This document shows, one piece after another, positions 34,800 through 47,766 of a DNA stretch of 64,000 bases. Every line of letters starts with the position of its first letter. The stretch's first letter is position 1. The DNA lies in NCBI GenBank assembly GCA_964017155.1, contig OZ024854.1, positions 69,520,754 through 69,584,753 on the forward strand. Direction: 5' to 3'. The DNA is from Oasisia sp. SBJ-2009 (Eukaryota > Annelida > Polychaeta > Sabellida > Siboglinidae). The position numbers and the translations under genes were made by a program. The notes beneath the pieces are model-generated. The model had not been told where the DNA came from and did not search any database. It saw only the letters and a program-made list of their open reading frames with translations.

Positions 34800-35929
34800 G
34801 TTAAGGTCGCCAAATGCCTCGCTCGTCGTCTAATGATTTTATATTAGTGGTTCCTTATTACTCCCGCCGTTTACCCACCGGTCGGCACGGCACGGCACGG
34901 CATGGAACTTTGTTGAAACAGGTTTAAACAGAAATTCTCGTTTCCCCAACTGATCCCCGGTAGACGGATCGGACTTTGTCGTTTTCCTCGATTATCCGAA
35001 AGTTAGCAAAATGACGCGCACGGCCATTAGGCTTCCTCAAGAGAGTCGTAGTTACTCCCCGTGCGCGACACACGCCCGAGAAGACCGACCGGCGCGTCGA
35101 ACTTTGCCGTTTTTCTCGATTCGCAGAACTGATCCCCCGTAGACGGATAGGACTTTGTCGTTTTCCTCGGTTTGTTTCCAAAAGTTGGCAAAACGACGCG
35201 CCCGGTCGGTCATTCGTCTACATGCACAAGTGATCTCTACCGTCGTCGAGTCCGTCTTTCCCGTCTGTCTCCCTCCGCCGGCCCGGGCCGGGCCGCGCCG
35301 CGCCGCGCCGCGCCGCGCCGGGCAAGGCCGCGCCGGGCAGTTACCGGCGCCCGGTCGGGCTTCGGAACGCGACCGACGGCAAGGCTTCGGCGCGCACGAC
35401 TGGGCCGGGCTTCGGCATGCGACCAGCGGCCGGGCTTCGGAACGCGACCAGGTTTCGGCGCAAACTACCGGGCCAGGTTTCGGCACGCCGCTTGCTCAAC
35501 TGATCCCCCGGAGACGGATCGGACTTTGCCGTCGTTTTCCTCGATTTCTCCAACTAACACCCTGTTAAGGTCGCCAAATGCCTCGTCACCTCATCTAGCT
35601 AGTGGTTTCTTATTACTCCCGCCGTTTACCCTCCGGTCGGCACGAAATTCTGTTGAAAAGAATGTAGACAGACATTTACGCTTCCCCAACTGATCCCCCG
35701 TAGACGGATCGGACTTTGTCGTCGTTTTCGTCGATTTCTCCAACTCAGGTCGCCAAATGCCTCGTCACCTCATCTAGTTAGTGTTTCCTTATTACTCCCG
35801 CCGTTTACCTGCCGGTCGGTACGGAATTCTGTTGAAAAGAATGTAGACAGACATTTACGCTTCCCCAACTGATCCCCCGTAGACGGATGGGACTTTGTCG
35901 TTTTTCTCAGTTTTTCCGACTATCACCCT
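34800..35929 (+). repeat. Unit 35: full, type I, haplotype G
   Basis: The 1130-bp unit has GGCAC copies ending in GGCATGG, box 1 CCCCGGTAG, GATAGGACTTTGTCG in place of GATAGGACTTAGTCG, five GCGCC copies and an 11-bp-deleted B/C junction. Confidence 0.95.
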
Positions 35930-37064
35930 GTTAAGGTCGCCAAATGCCTCGCTCGTCGTCTAATTATTTGATATTAGTGGTTACTTATTACTCCCGCCTT
36001 TTACCTACCGGTCGGCACGGCACGGCACGGAACAATGTTGAAACAGGTTTAAACAGAAATTCTCGTTTCCCCAACTGATCCCCCGTAGACGGATCGGACT
36101 TTGTCGTTTTCCTCGATTATCCGAAAGTTGGCAAAATGACGCGCACGGCCATTAGGCTTCCTCCAGAGAGTCGTAGTTACTCCCCGTGCGCGACACACGC
36201 CCGAGAAGACCGACCGGCGCGTCGAACTTTGCCGTTTTTCTCGATTCGCAGAACTGATCCCCCGTAGACGGGTAGGACTTAGTCGTTTTTCTCGATTTGT
36301 TTCCAAAAGTTGGCAAAACGACCCGCCCGGTCGGTCATTCGTCTACATGCACAAGTGATCTCTACCGTCGTTGAGTCCGTCTTTCCCGTCTGTCTCCCTC
36401 CGCCGGCCCGGGCCGGGCCGGGCCGCGCCGCGCCGCGCCGCGCCGGGCAAGGCCGCCCCGGGCAGTTACCGGCGCCCGGTCGGGCTTCGGAACGCGACCG
36501 ACGGCAAGGCTTCGGCGCGCACGACTGGGCCGGGCTTCGGCATGCGACCAGCGGCCGGGCTTCGGAACGCGACCAGGTTTCGGCGCAAACTACCGGGCCA
36601 GGTTTCGGCACGCCGCTTGCTCAACTGATCCCCCGTAGACGGATCGGACTTTGTCGTCGTTTTCCTCGATTTCTCCAACTAACACCCTGTTAAGGTCGCC
36701 AAATGCCTCGTCACCTCATCTAGCTAGTGGTTTCTTATTACTCCCGCCGTTTACCCTCCGGTCGGCACGAAATTCTGTTGAAAAGAATGTAGACAGACAT
36801 TTACGCTTCCCAACTGATCCCCCGTAGACGGATCGGACTTTGTCGTCGTTTTCCTCGATTTCTCCAACTATCACCCTGTTCAGGTCGCCAAATGCCTCGT
36901 CACCTCATCTAGATAGTATTTCCTTATTACTCCCGCCGTTTACCTGCCGGTCGGTACGGAATTCTGTTGAAAAGAATGTAGACAGACATTTACGCTTCCC
37001 CAACTGATCCCCCGTAGACGGATGGGACTTTGTCGTTTTTCTCAGTTTTTCCGAATATCACCCT
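35930..37064 (+). repeat. Unit 36: type I, relative of units 3/8
   Basis: The 1135-bp haplotype T unit has four GCGCC copies and GGCCGCCCCGGG but the common GGTTTAAACAG. The C tail has a private TCTAGATAGTATTTCC. Confidence 0.94.
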
Positions 37065-38210
37065 GTTAAGGTCGCCAAATGCCTCGCTCGTCGTCTAATG
37101 ATTTTATATTAGTGGTTCCTTATTACTTCCGCCGTTTACCCACCGGTCGGCACGGCACGGCATGGAACTTTGTTGAAACAGGTTTAAACAGAAATTCTCG
37201 TTTCCCCAACTGATCCCCGGTAGACGGATCGGACTTTGTCGTTTTCCTCGATTATCCGAAAGTTAGCAAAATGACGCGCACGGCCATTAGGCTTCCTCAA
37301 GAGAGTCGTAGTTACTCCCCGTGCGCGACACACGCCCGAGAAGACCGACCGGCGCGTCGAACTTTGCCGTTTTTCTCGATTCGCAGAACTGATCCCCCGT
37401 AGACGGATAGGACTTAGTCGTTTTCCTCGGTTTGTTTCCAAAAGTTGGCAAAACGACGCGCCCGGTCGGTCATTCGTCTACATGCACAAGTGATCTCTAC
37501 CGTCGTCGAGTCCGTCTTTCCCGTCTGTCTCCCTCCGCCGGCCCGGGCCGGGCCGCGCCGCGCCGCGCCGCGCCGCGCCGCGCCGCGCCGGGCAAGGCCG
37601 CGCCGGGCAGTTACCGGCGCCCGGTCGGGCTTCGGAACGCGACCGACGGCAAGGCTTCGGCGCGCACGACTGGGCCGGGCTTCGGCATGCGACCAGCGGC
37701 CGGGCTTCGGAACGCGACCAGGTTTCGGCGCAAACTACCGGGCCAGGTTTCGGCACGCCGCTTGCTCAACTGATCCCCCGGAGACGGATCGGACTTTGCC
37801 GTCGTTTTCCTCGATTTCTCCAACTAACACCCTGTTAAGGTCGCCAAATGCCTCGTCACCTCATCTAGCTAGTGGTTTCTTATTACTCCCGCCGTTTACC
37901 CTCCGGTCGGCACGAAATTCTGTTGAAAAGAATGTAGACAGACATTTACGCTTCCCCAACTGATCCCCCGTAGACGGATCGGACTTTGTCGTCGTTTTCG
38001 TCGATTTCTCCAACTATCACCCTGTTCAGGTCGCCAAATGCCTCGTCACCTCATCTAGTTAGTGTTTCCTTATTACTCCCGCCGTTTACCTGCCGGTCGG
38101 TACGGAATTCTGTTGAAAAGAATGTAGACAGACATTTACGCTTCCCCAACTGATCCCCCGTAGACGGATGGGACTTTGTCGTTTTTCTCAGTTTTTCCGA
38201 ATATCACCCT
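37065..38210 (+). repeat. Unit 37: full, type I, seven pentamers
   Basis: The 1146-bp unit has seven GCGCC copies. A private TTACTTCCGCC breaks the inverted 28S flank near its start. GGCATGG closes the GGCAC run, box 1 is CCCCGGTAG and box 3 is CCCGGAGACGG. Confidence 0.94.
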
Positions 38211-39346
38211 GTTAAGGTCGCCAAATGCCTCGCTCGTCGTCTAATGATTTTATATTAGTGGTTCCTTATTACTCCCGCCGTTTACCCACCGGTCGGCACG
38301 GCACGGCACGGAACTTTGTTGAAACAGGTTTAAACAGAAATTCTCGTTTCCCCAACTGATCCCCGGTAGACGGATCGGACTTTGTCGTTTTCCTCGATTA
38401 TCCGAAAGTTAGCAAAATGACGCGCACGGCCATTAGGCTTCCTCAAGAGAGTCGTAGTTACTCCCCGTGCGCGACACACGCCCGAGAAGACCGACCGGCG
38501 CGTCGAACTTTGCCGTTTTTCTCGATTCGCAGAACTGATCCCCCGTAGACGGGTAGGACTTAGTCGTTTTTCTCGATTTGTTTCCAAAAGTTGGCAAAAC
38601 GACCCGCCCGGTCGGTCATTCGTCTACATGCACAAGTGATCTCTACCGTCGTTGAGTCCGTCTTTCCCGTCTGTCTCCCTCCGCCGGCCCGGGCCGTGCC
38701 GGGCCGCGCCGCGCCGCGCCGCGCCGGGCAAGGCCGCGCCGGGCAGTTACCGGCGCCCGGTCGGGCTTCGGAACGCGACCGACGGCAAGGCTTCGGCGCG
38801 CACGACTGGGCCGGGCTTCGGCATGCGACCAGCGGCCGGGCTTCGGAACGCGACCAGGTTTCGGCGCAAACTACCGGGCCAGGTTTCGGCACGCCGCTTG
38901 CTCAACTGATCCCCCGTAGACGGATCGGACTTTGTCGTCGTTTTCCTCGATTTCTCCAACTAACACCCTGTTAAGGTCGCCAAATGCCTCGTCACCTCAT
39001 CTAGCTAGTGGTTTCTTATTACTCCCGCCGTTTACCCTCCGGTCGGCACGAAATTCTGTTGAAAAGAATGTAGACAGACATTTACGCTTCCCCAACTGAT
39101 CCCCCGTAGACGGATCGGACTTTGTCGTCGTTTTCGTCGATTTCTCCAACTATCACCCTGTTCAGGTCGCCAAATGCCTCGTCACCTCATCTAGTTAGTG
39201 TTTCCTTATTACTCCCGCCGTTTACCTGCCGGTCGGTACGGAATTCTGTTGAAAAGAATGTAGACAGACATTTACGCTTCCCCAACTGATCCCCCGTAGA
39301 CGGATGGGACTTTGTCGTTTTTCTCAGTTTTTCCGAATATCACCCT
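38211..39346 (+). repeat. Unit 38: full, type I, haplotype G
   Basis: The 1136-bp unit has a private GGGCCGTGCCGGGCC before four GCGCC copies. It otherwise matches unit 39 at +1136 bp. Confidence 0.95.
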
Positions 39347-40482
39347 GTTAAGGTCGCCAAATGCCTCGCTCGTCGTCTAATGATTTTATATTAGTGGTTC
39401 CTTATTACTCCCGCCGTTTACCCACCGGTCGGCACGGCACGGCACGGAACTTTGTTGAAACAGGTTTAAACAGAAATTCTCGTTTCCCCAACTGATCCCC
39501 GGTAGACGGATCGGACTTTGTCGTTTTCCTCGATTATCCGAAAGTTAGCAAAATGACGCGCACGGCCATTAGGCTTCCTCAAGAGAGTCGTAGTTACTCC
39601 CCGTGCGCGACACACGCCCGAGAAGACCGACCGGCGCGTCGAACTTTGCCGTTTTTCTCGATTCGCAGAACTGATCCCCCGTAGACGGGTAGGACTTAGT
39701 CGTTTTTCTCGATTTGTTTCCAAAAGTTGGCAAAACGACCCGCCCGGTCGGTCATTCGTCTACATGCACAAGTGATCTCTACCGTCGTTGAGTCCGTCTT
39801 TCCCGTCTGTCTCCCTCCGCCGGCCCGGGCCGGGCCGGGCCGCGCCGCGCCGCGCCGCGCCGGGCAAGGCCGCGCCGGGCAGTTACCGGCGCCCGGTCGG
39901 GCTTCGGAACGCGACCGACGGCAAGGCTTCGGCGCGCACGACTGGGCCGGGCTTCGGCATGCGACCAGCGGCCGGGCTTCGGAACGCGACCAGGTTTCGG
40001 CGCAAACTACCGGGCCAGGTTTCGGCACGCCGCTTGCTCAACTGATCCCCCGTAGACGGATCGGACTTTGTCGTCGTTTTCCTCGATTTCTCCAACTAAC
40101 ACCCTGTTAAGGTCGCCAAATGCCTCGTCACCTCATCTAGCTAGTGGTTTCTTATTACTCCCGCCGTTTACCCTCCGGTCGGCACGAAATTCTGTTGAAA
40201 AGAATGTAGACAGACATTTACGCTTCCCCAACTGATCCCCCGTAGACGGATCGGACTTTGTCGTCGTTTTCGTCGATTTCTCCAACTATCACCCTGTTCA
40301 GGTCGCCAAATGCCTCGTCACCTCATCTAGTTAGTATTTCCTTATTACTCCCGCCGTTTACCTGCCGGTCGGTACGGAATTATGTTGAAAAGAATGTAGA
40401 CAGACATTTACGCTTCCCCAACTGATCCCTCGTAGACGGATGGGACTTTGTCGTTTTTCTCAGTTTTTCCGACTATCACCCT
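39347..40482 (+). repeat. Unit 39: tandem copy of unit 38 with a different C tail
   Basis: The 1136-bp head matches unit 38. The C tail is of the unit 15/30 kind (TTAGTATTTCC, GAATTATG, CCCTCGTAG). It has four GCGCC copies. Confidence 0.95.
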
Positions 40483-41447
40483 GTTAAGGTCGCCAAATGC
40501 CTCGCTCGTCGTCTAATGATTTTATATTAGTGGTTCCTTATTACTCCCGCCGTTTACCCACCGGTCGGCACGGCACGGCACGGCACGGAACTTTGTTGAA
40601 ACAGGTTTAAACAGAAATTCTCGTTTCCCCAACTGATCCCCGTAGACGGATCGGACTTTGTCGTTTTCCTCGATTATCCGAAAGTTGGCAAAATGACGCG
40701 CACGGCCATTAGGCTTCCTCGAGAGAGTCGTAGTTACTCCCCGTGCGCGACACACGCCCGAGAAGACCGACCGGCGCGTCGAACTTTGCCGTTTTTCTCG
40801 ATTCGCAGAACTGATCCCCCGTAGACGGATAGGACTTTGTCGTTTTCCTCGGTTTGTTTCCAAAAGTTGGCAAAACGACGCGCCCGGTCGGTCATTCGTC
40901 TACATGCACAAGTGATCTCTACCGTCGTCGAGTCCGTCTTTCCCGTCTGTCTCCCTCCGCCGGCCCGGGCCGGGCCGCGCCGCGCCGCGCCGGGCAAGGC
41001 CGCGCCGGGCAGTTACCGGCGCCCGGTCGGGCTTCGGAACGCGACCGACGGCAAGGCTTCGGCGCGCACGACTGGGCCGGGCTTCGGCATGCGACCAGCG
41101 GCCGGGCTTCGGAACGCCACCAGGTTTCGGCGCAAACTACCGGGCCAGGTTTCGGCACGCCGCTTGCTCAACTGATCCCCCGTAGACGGATCGGACTTTG
41201 CCGTCGTTTTCCTCGATTTCTCCAACTAACACCCTGTTAGATTTCTCCAACTATCACCCTGTTAAGGTCGCCAAATGCCTCGTCACCTCATCTAGCTAGT
41301 GGTTTCTTATTACTCCCGCCGTTTACCCTCCGGTCGGCACGGAATTCTGTTGAAAAGAATGTAGACAGACATTTACGCTTCCCCAACTGATCCCCCGTAG
41401 ACGGATGGGACTTTGTCGTTTTTCTCAGTTTTTCCGACTATCACCCT
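40483..41447 (+). repeat. Unit 40: type I with a junction micro-duplication
   Basis: The 965-bp unit has three GCGCC copies and a private GAACGCCACCAGG. At about 41212-41265 the boundary text ATTTCTCCAACTA-CACCCTGTTA occurs twice in a row before the B/C tail begins at 41261, a short local duplication. Confidence 0.93.
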
Positions 41448-42383
41448 GTTAAGGTCGCCAAATGCCTCGCTCGTCGTCTAATTATTTGATATTAGTGGTT
41501 ACTTATTACTCCCGCCTTTTACCTACCGGTCGGCACGGCACGGCACGGAACAATGTTGAAACAGGTTTAAACAGAAATTCTCGTTTCCCCAACTGATCCC
41601 CCGTAGACGGATCGGACTTTGTCGTTTTCCTCGATTATCCGAAAGTTGGCAAAATGACGCGCACGGCCATTAGGCTTCCTCCAGAGAGTCGTAGTTACTC
41701 CCCGTGCGCGACACACGCCCGAGAAGACCGACCGGCGTGTCGAACCTTGCCGTTTTTCTCGATTCGCAGAACTGATCCCCCGTAGACGGATAGGACTTAG
41801 TCGTTTTCCTCGGTTTGTTTCCAAAAGTTGGCAAAACGACGCGCCCGGTCGGTCATTCGTCTACATGCACAAGTGATCTCTACCGTCGTCGAGTCCGTCT
41901 TTCCCGTCTCTCTCCCTCCGCCGGCCCGGGCCGGGCCGGGCCGCGCCGCGCCGGGCAGGGCCGCGCCGGGCAGTTACCGGCGCCCGGCCGGGCTTCGGAA
42001 CGCGACCGGCGGCAAGGCTTCGGAGCACACGACTGGGCCGGGCTTCGGCATGCGACCAGCGGCCGGGCTTCGGAACGCGACCAGGTTTCGGCGCACACTA
42101 CCGGGCCAGGTTTCGGCACGCCGCTTGCTCAACTGATCCCCCGTAGACGGATCGGACTTTGTCGTCGTTTTCCTCGATTTCTCCAACTATCACCCTGTTA
42201 AGGTCGCCAAATGCCTCGTCACCTCATCTAGCTAGTGGTTTCTTATTACTCCCGCCGTTTACCCTCCGGTCGGCACGGAATTCTGTTGAAAAGAATGTAG
42301 ACAGACATTTACGCTTCCCCAACTGATCCCCCGTAGACGGATGGGACTTTGTCGTTTTTCTCAGTTTTTCCGACTATCACCCT
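41448..42383 (+). repeat. Unit 41: A1-A2-A3-GC-B/C, type II, haplotype T
   Basis: The 936-bp unit has three GGGCC and two GCGCC copies, then GGGCAGGGCC. The minisatellite reads CTTCGGAGCACACGAC. One B/C tail follows. Units 44, 49 and 62 have the same design. Confidence 0.95.
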
Positions 42384-43509
42384 GTTAAGGTCGCCAAATG
42401 CCTCGCTCGTCGTCTAATTATTTGATATTAGTGGTTACTTATTACTCCCGCCTTTTACCTACCGGTCGGCACGGCACGGCACGGAACAATGTTGAAACAG
42501 GTTTAAACAGAAATTCTCGTTTCCCCAACTGATCCCCCGTAGACGGATCGGACTTTGTCGTTTTCCTCGATTATCCGAAAGTTGGCAAAATGACGCGCAC
42601 GGCCATTAGGCTTCCTCCAGAGAGTCGTAGTTACTCCCCGTGCGCGACACACGCCCGAGAAGACCGACCGGCGTGTCGAACCTTGCCGTTTTTCTCGATT
42701 CGCAGAACTGATCCCCCGTAGACGGATAGGACTTAGTCGTTTTCCTCGGTTTGTTTCCAAAAGTTGGCAAAACGACGCGCCCGGTCGGTCATTCGTCTAC
42801 ATGCACAAGTGATCTCTACCGTCGTCGAGTCCGTCTTTCCCGTCTCTCTCCCTCCGCCGGCCCGGGCCGGGCCGGGCCGCGCCGCGCCGGGCAGGGCCGC
42901 GCCGGGCAGTTACCGGCGCCCGGCCGGGCTTCGGAACGCGACCGGCGGCAAGGCTTCGGAGCACACGACTGGGCCGGGCTTCGGCATGCGACCAGCGGCC
43001 GGGCTTCGGAACGCGACCAGGTTTCGGCGCACACTACCGGGCCAGGTTTCGGCACGCCGCTTGCTCAACTGATCCCCCGTAGACGGATCGGACTTTGTCG
43101 TCGTTTTCCTCGATTTCTCCAACTAACACCCTGTTAAGGTCGCCAAATGCCTCGTCACCTCATCTAGCTAGTGGTTTCTTATTACTCCCGCCGTTTACCC
43201 TCCGGTCGGCACGAAATTCTGTTGAAAAGAATGTAGACAGACATTTACGCTTCCCCAACTGATCCCCCGTAGACGGATCGGACTTTGTCGTCGTTTTCGT
43301 CGATTTCTCCAACTATCACCCTGTTCAGGTCGCCAAATGCCTCGTCACCTCATCTAGTTAGTATTTCCTTATTACTCCCGCCGTTTACCTGCCGGTCGGT
43401 ACGGAATTATGTTGAAAAGAATGTAGACAGACATTTACGCTTCCCCAACTGATCCCCCGTAGACGGATGGGACTTTGTCGTTTTTCTCAGTTTTTCCGAA
43501 TATCACCCT
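42384..43509 (+). repeat. Unit 42: type II, haplotype T, two tails
   Basis: The 1126-bp head copies unit 41 at +936 bp, but it ends with TAACACCCTG and separate B and C tails like a type I unit, so the tails were exchanged. Confidence 0.94.
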
Positions 43510-44564
43510 GTTAAGGTCGCCAAATGCCTCGCTCGTCGTCTAATGATTTTATATTAGTGGTTCCTTATTACTCCCGCCGTTTACCCACCGGTCGGCACGG
43601 CACGGCACGGCACGGAACTTTGTTGAAACAGGTTTAAACAGAAATTCTCGTTTCCCCAACTGATCCCCGTAGACGGATCGGACTTTGTCGTTTTCCTCGA
43701 TTATCCGAAAGTTGGCAAAATGACGCGCACGGCCATTAGGCTTCCTCGAGAGAGTCGTAGTTACTCCCCGTGCGCGACACACGCCCGAGAAGACCGACCG
43801 GCGCGTCGAACTTTGCCGTTTTTCTCGATTCGCAGAACTGATCCCCCGTAGACGGGTAGGACTTTGTCGTTTTTCTCGATTTGTTTCCAAAAGTTGGCAA
43901 AACGACCCGCCCGGTCGGTCATTCGTCTACATGCACAAGAGATCTCTACCGTCGTTGAGTCCGTCTTTCCCGTCTGTCTCCCTCCGCCGGCCCGGGCCGG
44001 GCCGGGCCGGGCCGCGCCGCGCCGCGCCGCGCCGCGCCGCGCCGCGCCGCGCCGCGCCGCGCCGCGCCGCGCCGCGCCGCGCCGCGCCGCGCCGCGCCGC
44101 GCCGCGCCGCGCCGCGCCGCGCCGCGCCGCGCCGGGCAAGGCCGCGCCGGGCAGTTACCGGCGCCCGGTCGGGCTTCGGAACGCGACCGACGGCAAGGCT
44201 TCGGCGCGCACGACTGGGCCGGGCTTCGGCATGCGACCAGCGGCCGGGCTTCGGAACGCGACCAGGTTTCGGCGCACACTACCGGGCCAGGTTTCGGCAC
44301 GCCGCTTGCTCAACTGATCCCCCGTAGACGGATCGGACTTTGTCGTCGTTTTCCTCGATTTCTCCAACTATCACCCTGTTAAGGTCGCCAAATGCCTCGT
44401 CACCTCATCTAGCTAGTGGTTTCTTATTACTCCCGCCGTTTACCCTCCGGTCGGCACGGAATTCTGTTGAAAAGAATGTAGACAGACATTTACGCTTCCC
44501 CAACTGATCCCCCGTAGACGGATGGGACTTTGTCGTTTTTCTCAGTTTTTCCGACTATCACCCT
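43510..44564 (+). repeat. Unit 43: type I with the longest pentamer run
   Basis: The 1055-bp unit is like unit 19 except for 24 GCGCC copies. It also has GGTAGGACTTTGTCG in box 2 and GCGCACACTACC in the minisatellite. One B/C tail follows. Confidence 0.95.
44011..44130 (+). repeat. Expanded pentamer (GCCGC)24
   Basis: A pure run of 24 pentamers (120 bp) is preceded by four GGGCC-type pentamers and followed by GCCGGGCAAGG. Typical units have two to five. No interruption is visible. All six frames are open through it, which explains the AAPRR-type peptide repeats predicted there. Confidence 0.95.
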
Positions 44565-45500
44565 GTTAAGGTCGCCAAATGCCTCGCTCGTCGTCTAATT
44601 ATTTGATATTAGTGGTTACTTATTACTCCCGCCTTTTACCTACCGGTCGGCACGGCACGGCACGGAACAATGTTGAAACAGGTTTAAACAGAAATTCTCG
44701 TTTCCCCAACTGATCCCCCGTAGACGGATCGGACTTTGTCGTTTTCCTCGATTATCCGAAAGTTGGCAAAATGACGCGCACGGCCATTAGGCTTCCTCCA
44801 GAGAGTCGTAGTTACTCCCCGTGCGCGACACACGCCCGAGAAGACCGACCGGCGTGTCGAACCTTGCCGTTTTTCTCGATTCGCAGAACTGATCCCCCGT
44901 AGACGGATAGGACTTAGTCGTTTTCCTCGGTTTGTTTCCAAAAGTTGGCAAAACGACGCGCCCGGTCGGTCATTCGTCTACATGCACAAGTGATCTCTAC
45001 CGTCGTCGAGTCCGTCTTTCCCGTCTCTCTCCCTCCGCCGGCCCGGGCCGGGCCGGGCCGCGCCGCGCCGGGCAGGGCCGCGCCGGGCAGTTACCGGCGC
45101 CCGGCCGGGCTTCGGAACGCGACCGGCGGCAAGGCTTCGGAGCACACGACTGGGCCGGGCTTCGGCATGCGACCAGCGGCCGGGCTTCGGAACGCGACCA
45201 GGTTTCGGCGCACACTACCGGGCCAGGTTTCGGCACGCCGCTTGCTCAACTGATCCCCCGTAGACGGATCGGACTTTGTCGTCGTTTTCCTCGATTTCTC
45301 CAACTATCACCCTGTTAAGGTCGCCAAATGCCTCGTCACCTCATCTAGCTAGTGGTTTCTTATTACTCCCGCCGTTTACCCTCCGGTCGGCACGGAATTC
45401 TGTTGAAAAGAATGTAGACAGACATTTACGCTTCCCCAACTGATCCCCCGTAGACGGATGGGACTTTGTCGTTTTTCTCAGTTTTTCCGACTATCACCCT
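44565..45500 (+). repeat. Unit 44: copy of unit 41
   Basis: The 936-bp type II unit has two GCGCC copies. No difference from unit 41 was seen in the parts compared. Confidence 0.95.
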
Positions 45501-46626
45501 GTTAAGGTCGCCAAATGCCTCGCTCGTCGTCTAATTATTTGATATTAGTGGTTACTTATTACTCCCGCCTTTTACCTACCGGTCGGCACGGCACGGCACG
45601 GAACAATGTTGAAACAGGTTTAAACAGAAATTATCGTTTCCCCAACTGATCCCCCGTAGACGGATCGGACTTTGTCGTTTTCCTCGATTATCCGAAAGTT
45701 GGCAAAATGACGCGCACGGCCATTAGGCTTCCTCGAGAGAGTCGTAGTTACTCCCCGTGCGCGACACACGCCCGAGAAGACCGACCGGCGTGTCGAACCT
45801 TGCCGTTTTTCTCGATTCGCAGAACTGATCCCCCGTAGACGGATAGGACTTAGTCGTTTTCCTCGGTTTGTTTCCAAAAGTTGGCAAAACGACGCGCCCG
45901 GTCGGTCATTCGTCTACATGCACAAGTGATCTCTACCGTCGTCGAGTCCGTCTTTCCCGTCTCTCTCCCTCCGCCGGCCCGGGCCGGGCCGCGCCGCGCC
46001 GCGCCGTGCAGGGCCGCGCCGGGCAGTTACCGGCGCCCGGCCGGGCTTCGGAACGAGACCGGCGGCAAGGCTTCGGCGCACACGACTGGGCCGGGCTTCG
46101 GCATGCGACCAGCGGCCGGGCTTCGGAACGCGACCAGGTTTCGGCGCACACTACCGGGCCAGGTTTCGGCACGCCGCTTGCTCAACTGATCCCCCGTAGA
46201 CGGATCGGACTTTGTCGTCGTTTTCCTCGATTTCTCCAACTATCACCCTGTTAAGGTCGCCAAATGCCTCGTCACCTCATCTAGTTAGTGTTTCCTTATT
46301 ACTCCCGCCGTTTACCTGCCGGTCGGTACGGAATTCTGTTGAAAAGAATGTAGACAGACATTTACGCTTCCCCAACTGATCCCCCGTAGACGGATGGGAC
46401 TTTGTCGTCGTTTTCCTCGATTTCTCCAACTATCACCCTGTTAGGGTCGCCAAATGCCTCGTCACCTCATCTAGTTAGTGTTTCCTTATTACTCCCGCCG
46501 TTTACCTGCCGGTCGGTACGGAATTATGTTGAAAAGAATGTAGACAGACATTTACGCTTCCCCAACTGATCCCCCGTAGACGGATGGGACTTTGTCGTTT
46601 TTCTCAGTTTTTCCGACTATCACCCT
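45501..46626 (+). repeat. Unit 45: type II with two C tails
   Basis: The 1126-bp unit has private GAAATTATCG, CCGTGCAGGG and GGAACGAGACC, and three GCGCC copies. The second C tail starts GTTAGGGTCGCC at 46440, a change in the TTAA core of the 28S-like site. Confidence 0.94.
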
Positions 46627-47766
46627 GTTAAGGTCGCCAAATGCCTCGCTCGTCGTCTAATGATTTTATATTAGTGGTTCCTTATTACTCCCGCCGTTTA
46701 CCCACCGGTCGGCACGGCACGGCACGGCACGGAACTTTGTTGAAACAGGTTTAAACAGAAATTCTCGTTTCCCCAACTGATCCCCGTAGACGGATCGGAC
46801 TTTGTCGTTTTCCTCGATTATCCGAAAGTTGGCAAAATGACGCGCACGGCCATTAGGCTTCCTCGAGTGAGTCGTAGTTACTCCCCGTGCGCGACACACG
46901 CCCGAGAAGACCGACCGGCGCGTCGAACTTTGCCGTTTTTCTCGATTCGCAGAACTGATCCCCCGTAGACGGGTAGGACTTAGTCGTTTTTCTCGATTTG
47001 TTTCCAAAAGTTGGCAAAACGACCCGCCCGGTCGGTCATTCGTCTACATGCACAAGTGATCTCTACCGTCGTTGAGTCCGTCTTTCCCGTCTGTCTCCCT
47101 CCGCCGGCCCGGGCCGGGCCGGGCCGCGCCGCGCCGCGCCGCGCCGGGCAAGGCCGCGCCGGGCAGTTACCGGCGCCCGGTCGGGCTTCGGAACGCGACC
47201 GACGGCAAGGCTTCGGCGCGCACGACTGGGCCGGGCTTCGGCATGCGACCAGCGGCCGGGCTTCGGAACGCGACCAGGTTTCGGCGCAAACTACCGGGCC
47301 AGGTTTCGGCACGCCGCTTGCTCAACTGATCCCCCGTAGACGGATCGGACTTTGTCGTCGTTTTCCTCGATTTCTCCAACTAACACCCTGTTAAGGTCGC
47401 CAAATGCCTCGTCACCTCATCTAGCTAGTGGTTTCTTATTACTCCCGCCGTTTACCCTCCGGTCGGCACGAAATTCTGTTGAAAAGAATGTAGACAGACA
47501 TTTACGCTTCCCCAACTGATCCCCCGTAGACGGATCGGACTTTGTCGTCGTTTTCGTCGATTTCTCCAACTATCACCCTGTTCAGGTCGCCAAATGCCTC
47601 GTCACCTCATCTAGTTAGAATTTCCTTATTACTCCCGCCGTTTACCTGCCGGTCGGTACGGAATTATGTTGAAAAGAATGTAGACAGACATTTACGCTTC
47701 CCCAACTGATCCCCCGTAGACGGATGGGACTTTGTCGTTTTTCTCAGTTTTTCCGAATATCACCCT
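46627..47766 (+). repeat. Unit 46: full, type I, haplotype G
   Basis: The 1140-bp unit has four GCGCC copies. A private CCTCGAGTGAGTCG lies in the inverted 28S copy and CTAGTTAGAATTTCC in the C tail. Box 1 has four Cs. Confidence 0.94.

Noticed and set aside
43931..44317. Ala-Pro-Arg-Arg peptide repeats that resemble a low-complexity basic protein
   Set aside because: A GCGCC pentamer gives the same kind of five-residue repeat in every frame; it is a translation artefact.
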